A DNA stretch of 64,000 nt, from the NCBI GenBank assembly GCA_035582835.1, contig JAYKAV010003063.1:165487-229486 (forward strand), given 5' to 3'. A program made the translations under genes and the position numbers. The stretch is from Phoebastria nigripes (Eukaryota > Chordata > Aves > Procellariiformes > Diomedeidae). Below the pieces are notes generated by a model, which saw nothing but the letters and a program-made list of their open reading frames with translations, had not been told where the DNA came from and searched no databases. Shown piece after piece: positions 12,424 through 20,520 of the stretch (the stretch's first letter is position 1; every line of letters begins with the position of its first letter).

Positions 12424-12834
12424 TGTCCTGGTTTCGGCTGGGATAGAGTTAATTTTCTTCCTAGTAGCTGGTATAGTGCTGTGTTTTGGATTTAGCATGA
12501 GAATAATGTGATAACACACTGATGTTTTAGTTGTTGCTAAGCAGTGTTTATACTAAGTGAAGGACTTTTCAGCTTCCCATGCTCTGCCAGGTGCACAAGA
12601 AGCTGGGAGGGAGCGTAGCCAGGAAAGCCAACCCAAACTGGCCAAAGGGATATTCCATACCAAATGACGTCATGCTCAGTATATAAACTGGGGGGAGTTG
12701 CCCGGGGGGCAGCAATCGCTGCTCAGGGACTGTCTGGGCATCAGTCAGTGGGTGGTGAGCAGTTGCATCACTTGTTTTTCCGGAGTTTTATCTCTCTCTC
12801 TTTTTGTTATTTTCCTTTTCATTACAATTTTTTG

Positions 12835-12870
<36 letters not shown>

Positions 12871-13013
12871 TTTATTTCAATTATTAAACTGTTCTTTTCT
12901 CAACCCATAAGTGTTCTCACTTTTACTGTTCCAATTCTCTCCCCAGTGAGAGCAGGGGGAGTGAGCAAGCAGCTGTGTGGTGCTTAGTTGCCGGCTGGGG
13001 TTAAACCACGACA
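12424..13013 (+). mobile_element. Solo LTR, endogenous retrovirus family A, copy 1
   Basis: This 590-bp element starts TGTCCTGGTTTCGGCTGG and ends GGTTAAACCACGACA, giving the TG...CA ends of a retroviral LTR. It is flanked by the 5-bp duplication GCCAT (12419-12423 and 13014-13018). No internal retroviral sequence adjoins it, so it is a solo LTR left by recombination between two LTRs. In order it holds a U3 with a CRE palindrome (12665-12672), a TATA box (12680-12687), a (TTA)n tract (about 12836-12871) and an ATTAAA polyadenylation signal (12883-12888). The 5-bp duplication fits ERVL-type elements, though I cannot give a formal library name. Similar LTRs are common in bird genomes. Confidence 0.97.
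12665..12687 (+). promoter_or_regulatory. LTR promoter: CRE palindrome plus TATA box (copy 1)
   Basis: TGACGTCA, the perfect cAMP-response/ATF palindrome, lies at 12665-12672. TATATAAA follows at 12680-12687. A start site would be expected near 12710, inside the near-palindrome at 12710-12723. Activity is inferred from the motifs only. Confidence 0.7.
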
Positions 13014-13018
13014 GCCAT

Positions 13019-13732
13019 AAAAAATTTTAAGCACTTACATGAACTTTGCAAGTTCCCTCCATTTTACACAGAGGTGACCACAGATGCAATGATACATAAT
13101 ATTCTAGAATAGGTAAAGATTAATATAGTGTTATAGCTGTTGTTAAAATAATAAGAAATGGGGCTTAATTTATGAAGTTCTGTAATCATTGTACAGAATG
13201 CTTTTATAAAGTGAACTACTCTTCTTGCATTTTTTGTACAAGAGATGTATGATGCAGAAGCTGTAGATTTTGCTGGAAGCTGTCCAATTGTTTATCACAC
13301 AGTCCATATCTTTCACTCTGGTATCAGTAAACTATGGTTTCAATTCATCATTAAGGTAACTCCTGTAAGGGAATTTAAAGGAAAAAAAAAAAAAAAACAC
13401 CAAACAAAAAAACAACCAACCAACCAAACAAAACAAGGAAAGAAGCTTATTTTGGTAGATTTTCTGTTGTATTTCTGCTTGAGTGGATAAAANAGTTATA
13501 TTGCTCTTGAATCTGACTGGGTAGTGACAAGGATTGAGCAGAACTTGACTTCATCTTTCTAATGCACAGAGCATCTCAACCCCTCCAGAAATAACAGGGA
13601 TACAATATCACCCTGATTCATCTCACTTCATTTCTGGGCCAAAAGGAACTGCAAGGTTCCCACTCTTATCCCTGGTTTTGGAGCAGGACATGCACTCATC
13701 ATCATTTGTACAGGGCTGGTGGTGTGAGAGAC
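13019..13732. other. Unique DNA between two retroviral insertions
   Basis: No gene is recognised. An A/C-rich low-complexity tract with repeated CCAA units lies at 13381-13437. Confidence 0.6.
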
Positions 13733-14418
13733 TGAAAGAGTTAATGTGAAGTTGATGTCTCAAACATTGTGGCAAAGCAAGTTCTGTATAGCAACNATAA
13801 GCCGCAAGTGAGAAGTCNATTAACACAGGACCCGGAGGGCATGCTGGAGGATGTGCAATTCCAAGTTCTGCCAAGTAACGATGACTCACCATATCTGGCA
13901 AAAGGTCATACAGAGTTTATCTGAGGAAGGGGCTCGCGACCACCCAAAGACCACCCGAATGACCCCTCGCGACCACCCCTCACACACAGTGGCGCCTGCG
14001 CAGAAAACCAAACGTGACTGACATAATCAGGGAGGGTGGAAACAAGACTATAAAAGGACACCAGCCCAAGGAGCCAGCGCGCGCCCATCACCGGAGGATT
14101 GCCACATTTGTCATCGTCATTGCGGGATCCAGGGGTGGTGATATCTCTCTATCTCCTTTCTCTCTCTCTCTCCCCTTTTTCTTTTCCTCTCTTTCCTCTT
14201 CTTCTCCTAAATGTTTCAATAGAACCCACATTGCCTACTGTTACACTTTCCAAGTTTGGGTTGTTTATTGTTACGCTTTCCAAGTTCAGGTTGCTTCTAC
14301 CTTAAACAAAACATTTAATCGATCGTTTGGTGTCGTTTCACCTTAATTTAGCCTGAGGGAATTTCAAAACCTCCACCCCCCCACCCCCCCCCTGGTTTGC
14401 CCAGTCCAGGTAGTAACA
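13733..14418 (+). mobile_element. 5' LTR of a second, unrelated endogenous retrovirus
   Basis: The LTR runs from TGTGAGAGACTGAAAG to CCAGTCCAGGTAGTAACA, about 686 bp. A TATAAAAG box lies at 14049-14056. Upstream of it, the 13-bp motif CTCGCGACCACCC occurs twice, 33 bp apart (13933-13945 and 13966-13978), which resembles enhancer direct repeats in U3. A pyrimidine-rich tract follows at about 14143-14210, then a 30-bp tandem duplication (14239-14298). The last 50 bp recur at 16632-16679 as the remnant of the 3' LTR. The left flank GGTGG (13728-13732) pairs with GGCGG (16680-16684) as an imperfect 5-bp target duplication. Confidence 0.9.
14049..14056 (+). promoter_or_regulatory. TATA box of the 5' LTR
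   Basis: TATAAAAG lies in the sequence ACTATAAAAGGACACC, in the position expected between U3 and R. It is the best promoter-like signal of this provirus. Confidence 0.7.
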
Positions 14419-14428
14419 TTTTTTAAAT

Positions 14429-14446
14429 TGGCGAGGTCAGCAGGAT
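14429..14446 (+). other. Probable primer-binding site of the provirus
   Basis: TGGCGAGGTCAGCAGGAT begins 10 nt after the LTR end. TGG is the expected complement of a tRNA 3' CCA. The first bases (TGGCGAG) agree with the 3' end of an arginine tRNA, but the rest agrees only if gaps are allowed, so I leave the primer tRNA unassigned. The 10-nt spacer is longer than the 0-5 nt usually seen and may hold an insertion of T/A. Confidence 0.5.
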
Positions 14447-14572
14447 CCCTCATTAGTGCTAAAGCAATCGTTGGGACCAGGCATTTATGGCAGCCCCTCT
14501 TTGAGAGGAGTCAATCATAAGGGGAGACAGTCCTCAGAGGACCAACAAGGGATCTGTTCCCTATAATTGTAT

Positions 14573-14644
14573 ACCCATTACGGCCTCCCTGGGAGGTCTG
14601 ATTGTAGAACCCATTATGGCCTCCCTGGGAGGTCCAATTGTAGA
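14573..14644 (+). repeat. In-frame 36-bp tandem duplication at the gag start
   Basis: ACCCATTACGGCCTCC begins at 14573 and ACCCATTATGGCCTCC at 14609, period 36 bp (12 codons). Both encode a version of ASLGG(L/P)IV. Only the second copy has ATG; the first has ACG at the same place. The duplication therefore decides which start remains. Confidence 0.9.
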
Positions 14645-15934
14645 CTGTACCCCTCTCCTGGAGAGATTAGAGGGCTATAACACCCGACCTTCTCCCCCTG
14701 GTATGACTTGGGCCCATAACAATTGGCATGATCCGCAAGCCATAGCGGACAGAATCTCCACTTTGGCTAAAGAACGAAGGTTGAAGCAAGGAAAGGGGAA
14801 GGCGTAAGTCTGTGCAGTTTTAGGAGCCGCCTTGGTGGCAGCACAGCGGGATAAAAATGTGACCCGGCAGGCAGAAGAGAGGGCAATAAAATCCCTTCAA
14901 GATCTAGTGAAGGCTTTGCAGGGACAATTAGAAAATGAGACAAGAAGTCTCTCTGACCAACTTGCCACCGAGTGAGTGACTAACCAAAGATTACATACGG
15001 CTTTGACAGAGGCTTTGGAGCAGGAGAAAATATTAAGGGAGCAATTAGATGAAACCCGCTCCCAAATTGATGTAGAAAATAATACGGATACAATTCTGAC
15101 GGAGGAAGAAAGCAAAATTGCCATACCCTCTTAAAGACTTAGAACATATGAGAGAAATATTTTCCCTTGATTGGGGAGAAGCCATAATGCGACCTTTAAT
15201 TAAGACCGACACTGTGGATGGCGGTCAGGGAGGAGCTCAGCAGGTTACCACCTGCATCGTTCCCTATTCCCCCACTGATTTGGCTAAAATTCAGGAAAAA
15301 TATTCCCAAGGACCCCAAGAAACGGAAACTGAATATTTATGGAGAGTATCTCTTACCGGGGGTGACCNTATCTTGCTGAGTGAGGACGAGGCAAGAGGGT
15401 ATTGGGGACCNTGAGTTTTTATAACCACAAATGACGACAGAGAACCCTGGTCCCTGACCCAAGGAGTAGCATATTGGGCAGGTGGATTGGACCCTATGGA
15501 AAGGGGAGATCCTTTCTCGATTAAAGTGCCTACGGCAGGTCATATTTTAGAAAGTGTACAAAAAATTGCGTGTCTCCAATTGATGTATGACGGATTATTG
15601 GTCCCGCAACAGCCCTCTCCACGCAATATGCGGCAGAACCCGACAGGTTGCAGCCTCTTATAAGGGGATTACCTGATGCTTTGAAATTATATGCGGTGCA
15701 ATTACAAGATCGTTTGAGAACGCCGCGACCCGGAGAAGGGGGCGTCGCCCAGAGATGACATGGGGAGAAGTAGCACAGGAGTTGATTAATTACAGCAGAT
15801 GAATGGGATTCACCGGTCAGGNAGAGACAAAATCCAAAGCAGATCTTAGGAGGGTGGAAGGGAATGGGGGAATAAAAGCTAGGCCCTTGCGCAATTCCCA
15901 CCCCCGCCCTGGCGAGGCCGACGCGACCTCCTGA
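14616..15934 (+). pseudogene. gag: Endogenous retroviral gag, broken
   Basis: This is the remnant of a Gag polyprotein, the structural precursor of matrix and capsid. The N-terminal part starts MASLGGPIVDCTPLLERLEG at the second duplication copy. A charged, heptad-like segment that looks like a coiled coil follows at about 14840-15130. A capsid-like part comes next, with PYPLKDLEHM, TDLAKIQEKY, EYLWRVSLTGGD and GYWGP. The C-terminal end includes RGLPDALKLYAVQLQDRL and TWGEVAQELINYSR. It is not functional: in-frame stops occur at 14805 (TAA), 14973 (TGA), 15412 (TGA) and 15756 (TGA), and the reading frame changes near 15120, 15620 and 15745. No CCHC zinc knuckle is visible. The exact retroviral class is uncertain. 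Confidence 0.85.
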
Positions 15935-16631
15935 TAATAAAAGATATATACTATGGGCAGAGGGCATCTCAAAGGGGATTCCCTGAGAGGTGATGGATGG
16001 GTTACCCACCCCCAACCTGGAAAGTTTGGTGAAAGGCTGGGACAAAATAAAGGGGATCCCATCCCCCTCAAACCCCAAGGATCTCTCTCGCATCCCGAGA
16101 ACCCGGAACTGTAGCCATATCCACTCCCCGGGAGACTGAGTTGATTGATTTAAGTCTCCCTGAGCCGGGAAACCCCCTCCGCCGTCACCAATAAGTGAGC
16201 CAGGGGATGGGCCGTGGATCTATTTGAGAAGGCTTACAAAAAATGACAAAGGGGACCCTCTGATTACCTTTCCCCTAGGCCCCTTTAAGACTCCAGTCAC
16301 TTTTTTAGTAGATACTGGAGCACAGATGTCAGCCCTGTGAGCAGATGAAGCTAATCGCAATGGCATAATTGCTGATAAGAAACAAATTTGGGTAACAGAT
16401 GCCTTTGGAAACTCAAAACCACAACCCACGGCTCGAGTTAAGTGTTGGTTGCCTGGGGACGAAGCCGCAACAGAAGCTGTCATGATCCTAGGGACCTTAC
16501 CAACACACATTTTAGGACTTGATTTATTGAAGGGGAGAGCGTGGGTAGACTCAAAAGGAANGGAATGGAAGTTTGGACTCCCTGTGGCTTCGATAAGACT
16601 TTTACAGTTGGNGCCTGCACTTCCTCCTTTN
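15933..16631 (+). pseudogene. pro: Endogenous retroviral protease, broken and truncated
   Basis: The frame overlapping the end of gag leads to a retroviral aspartic protease. The catalytic motif lies in FKTPVTFLVDTGAQMSAL, with the active-site DTGA encoded at 16311-16322. The C-terminal family motif appears as HILGLDLLKG. The stop TGA at 16338-16340, right after the active-site segment, sits where CGA (arginine) is a likely ancestor, consistent with decay of a methylated CpG. Another TGA lies near 15985. The frame then runs straight into the 3' LTR remnant. Reverse transcriptase, RNase H, integrase and env are absent, so at least one large deletion removed everything from the end of protease to the last 50 bp of the 3' LTR. 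Confidence 0.88.
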
Positions 16632-16679
16632 GAAACCTCTACGACCCGCCCCCCGGTTTGCCCAGTCCAGGTCGTAACA
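16632..16679 (+). mobile_element. Terminal remnant of the 3' LTR
   Basis: GAAACCTCTACGACCCGCCC followed by CGGTTTGCCCAGTCCAGG and TCGTAACA matches the last 50 bp of the 5' LTR (14369-14418) with several substitutions and small gaps. It ends in CA and is followed by GGCGG, which pairs with GGTGG before the 5' LTR. This fixes the right end of the insertion. Confidence 0.85.
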
Positions 16680-16684
16680 GGCGG

Positions 16685-17419
16685 TAATAGCATAAAAGAG
16701 TCAACAACGTGTTTGATAATTTTTTGTATCCAATCTGTGAATTTACATGATGAGGCTTTAATTTGCAAGCCAGTTTCTAAGGCTGTCTGAAATATTGCTT
16801 TTATCCTTCATTATGTATTCTGTTAATGACAGCATGCTTGTTAGAGAGGACTGGGGTCAGGTATGCCAGTCCTCCATTACAAATGAGACTCAGCGGTCAT
16901 TTTGGTGCTGTTATTGATTTAACTTGTTGAGGTACGACCTGTCCCACTAAAATATTGTTAATAATTTCATGCATCTCCAAGTACTGACAGCAGCAGCAGT
17001 TCATCTGGTACTTGTCTGCACAATAGGTGTTCATTTTTATTTGCCCATTCTCAGTTCACTTCATCAGATTACTCATCTAATGATTGAAACTCACAGCTGC
17101 CACAATAGCAAATATCCTTTTGTTGTTGTTGTTGCTGCTCCAAATTAAATGCTGATAAATGTTTTAAGGCCCTAGAGGAATAGTGTTTGAGGCTGGCATT
17201 AAATTGTCTCTTGCTTCTTTAAGGCTTATTTGTAAAGGACTGAAAGTCAGCCATCACCTTCACTTGAGCATGCTAAGGGGGAAACACAGAATTATTCTTC
17301 AACCACAGCAGGTAATGAATTTGCATAATGAAAGAGCTGGGCTGGGACAGTTGCTTATTTGCAAAGCACGCAACCATCAGTGAAGTCTCCAACTAGCACA
17401 TGCAGGTAGGCACAAGAAT
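16685..17419. other. Unique DNA; possible conserved non-coding element
   Basis: No gene is recognised. The part 17160-17390 has mixed composition with homeodomain- and POU-type sites. An octamer ATTTGCAT lies at 17319-17326. Confidence 0.35.
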
Positions 17420-17664
17420 ACAGCATCACAAAATAGCTGAGGTTAGAAGGTGCCTCCAGAGATCATGTAGTCCTATCTCCCTACCCAAAGCAGGGTCACC
17501 TACAGCAGGTTGCCCAGGACAGCGTCCAGCCATGTTTTGAATATTTCTAATATTCAGATCTTTCCAATGTCCGATCATATTTCCAATGATAGAGACTACA
17601 CAACCTCTCTACACAATCTGTTCCAGTGCTTGTACACCCTCTCAGTAAAAAAAAAAAATTAAAT
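17420..17664 (-). mobile_element. CR1 LINE 3' end, minus strand
   Basis: The plus strand reads CAGCATCACAAAATAGCTGA GGTTAGAAGG, then CAGCAGGTTGCCCAGGACAG and ACACAACCTCTCTACACAAT, ending near CCCTCTCAGTAAAAAA. This is the complement of the CR1 3' tail seen in plus orientation at about 55805-56010. An insertion of about 35 bp with internal repetition (TTTCCAATG twice) interrupts it near 17550-17590. It is a short, 5'-truncated and diverged copy. Confidence 0.88.
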
Positions 17665-20179
17665 TTTGTCTCTGGGAACATAGGACCATACAAACACATT
17701 AACAATATCTAAATCACATTTGAATGTCCAGAGAATGCTCATTGGTATTTCTTAAGGCAAATGTAGCCATGGGATGCAGCGAGCGTAAAACCACACAGAT
17801 ATATCTTTTTCCCTTTCTTCAAACGCAGCCAAATTCCTGACCTGGCCCTGGAACAGTTTTAATTACTTATATACATATATCTAGAATAGTATCAACAGGA
17901 GAAACTGAACAAGCCAGCAGCGTGTAATCCGTTGCTTAGTGAAGGCACAATGAAGTGGGTGAAATTTTCTCAGGCATTGGTCCCACTTGCAGCGTGAGTG
18001 CTGTGCCTAAGCAGATAGAAATGTGAGATTTCTTCCCTCACATTAGTGAATCAAACCATAGATACTATTCTCCCTCTCCAGAATCCCTAACAGAGCCCCA
18101 CGAGACCAGAATTTTACTTTCCGATGAATATACTATTTACATAAAGGACTTTTTTTAGTTCTACCACTGTACCAGAACTTGTTTGCCTCATTTTCTCTCC
18201 ACTTTCCTTTTTTAGCACTGCATTTGGTATTGTTTAAACACATGACACAACTCTTCCTATCAGGGATTTACTTTAAGCATTTGCTTTTGTGCCATTCTTT
18301 TCTGGATTTGGGATTGAAACACTTCAGCCCCCCTTTTTACCTCCACTCATTTGGGTTTGGTCAGCTTTTACAAATCCACATGACTTTTGACCTTTGTAAA
18401 CACAGAGTGAAGTCATTGAGATGTTTCACCCTTCTCTTCCCTTTCTTCTTTTCTTTAGGGTGAACATTTCAAACATTCACACCCACTCTAGTTCAGTTGT
18501 ATAATTCAATTAATGCCTGTAATAAGCTGATTACCAAAGAAACACTTTTCAGAATACAGTATTACCTTTTTCATTGTGCTTTCTTCTTTTCCTTCTTCCT
18601 CACTTCCATCAGTAAAAGGTCTCAGATGCTTCTCTCATTAAAAAAAAAAAGAAAATGTTTCTTGATTCTGGTGTGAGTTTGCTACAGCTGTGACCCCATG
18701 GCTTAACTAGTAACAAAAGATAATTCTTGACTGGTATGTGCAAACTTTTTGTATCAGAATGGCTTTGATAATACACTTCAGTTCTGGTTTATAATATCTC
18801 ATCATCAAACCCTTGAGAAGTAAGGAAACACATACAAGTGATGGGGTGCATAAGGAAGAAATTCAAGGCACATTAAAATGCAATGGTTTTCTGACAAGTT
18901 CCTGGATTAATGTTATTCTTTAAAGTAATTCTTTCAATAGCCAAAGGCAGATCTTTTTCTGAAGGTACAACACAACACTAAAGAGGCATTGACACTTCAC
19001 ACAGATATAAATCAATCACTCAGTGATGTTTACATTTTATCAAGACATGACTAAGTAGCAGGTTCGTATCTGGGCTCTTAACAGAAGAAACTTTTCAAAG
19101 GAGTTCAGAGAACAGCCTGTCTTCTCTTCTGCCTTTCTTCATTCACCCCTATTCTGTCTCAGAAGGTGTTTTTTGCCTAAAACTTGTGCCTTTGGATAAG
19201 ATGTGTAAAACTCTCTGTTGGAGTCAATGGGACTGCAACAGGTCTACTCCTGGTAGGTGACTAGTAGGACAACTCACTAAAGGTTTTTCCTCTGCATCAG
19301 TGGTGTTCATGCCTTGTTGCCAAAGCCTACCCCAGAATACCTTCCATGCAATCAGTATTCAGAAAAAAGCCTTATTTTACTGCTTGGCCAGACATTGCTA
19401 GCTCAGAGGATTCCCACCACTGGTCTTTATAACATCAGGCAGTGACTTTATGTGGCTCCCTCATCATATTAATGTGATTTTGTGACTCCCTCATCACACA
19501 GGCTTGGCAAATCAATGAAGTCTGTAAATATATCTCTAGATCAGCTGCTCGAGAGCATGCTGGTGATGGAAGTTTCAGCTGACTTTTAATGTTTCAATAT
19601 TTGTTTCTCACCAGATATATGTCTTACAACTACCGGTCTTAGTGTTTTTTTAGAATATGTTTTTTCACTCGTTCAATTGGTTTTTTAGTTTATAGTCACC
19701 TACTAATGTAAAGAATAAGTGCTATTTAGGATATGAGATTTGAGAATGCAAATCGCTTTTTTGTCATCAGTTCTAACTAGAGCTATCACTTGTTTTAGCT
19801 GAAAAGTTTTCTTAAAAAGTGAGAATTTGGCTTTAATGGAACATCTTGTAAATATGCATGAATCACAGTAAATTAAAATGTTTAACAAAGTCTGAGGAAA
19901 TCAGAACATGCTGTTTTCTATATTTTGTAAAAATAAGGCTTGATCTTTGTATTTTAAATAGTGCTTTTACTTCATTATTAACAGAAAATATATATCTATG
20001 CAAAACTGCTGTAGCTGTAACTGAGCAAGTCATTTATGAGCTGAGGTGGACACACAGTGCTGACTGTATTCACCAGTATTTGCAATAAAGAAAGGAACAT
20101 GATGCTTGTTAGCTGCACTCAAACACAGGATTTTAGCAAGAAATCTGGGTGTCCTTTTTGTTATTTTAATTCCAGCAAA
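17665..20179. other. Unique non-coding DNA
   Basis: No gene or repeat is recognised. 19195-19245 contains GGAGTCAATGGGACTGCAAC, resembling an old dispersed element with the motif TCAATGGGACT, but it is too short to classify. Confidence 0.5.
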
Positions 20180-20520
20180 TAATAATTGAAAACCAGAAAC
20201 ATTCTTTTAATCACATTTAAAAGGGCTCATAAATGGTCTGGTTTAAAGCCAGTGTTTAAAGACAACTGCATTTGGTTTAGAAGAGGACAGAAACATTGTG
20301 AGTAATTAACAAACACAAAGGTACTTCATTTTCATCTCCTGAAACTGCTTTGAAATATTTAAAGAACATAAACTGATATCTCATTTCTGGATTAAGTATC
20401 TTAATAATTGCCATGGTGTAGTTACTTTAAGCAGCTTGTTAATGAAGGTGTTTATTATAAGTCTTGGGAAACTGTAATAAAATTTGAACCCAATTGAACT
20501 TGGTGAAGTCGTTTACATTT
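20180..20520. other. Candidate conserved non-coding element
   Basis: Repeat-free and rich in TAAT/ATTA cores, for example TTAATAATTGCCATGG and GTTAATGAAGGTGTTTAT. The texture resembles developmental enhancers but conservation cannot be seen from one sequence. Confidence 0.25.

Noticed and set aside
12664..12987. Leucine-rich frames around 12664-12987, 30526-30914 and 40282-40790
   Set aside because: They are readings of the family A LTRs through the TTA/TTG and CT tracts, not membrane proteins.
12424..13013. Solo LTR as part of the neighbouring provirus at 13733
   Set aside because: The two have different sequences and each has its own 5-bp target duplication, so they are separate insertions.
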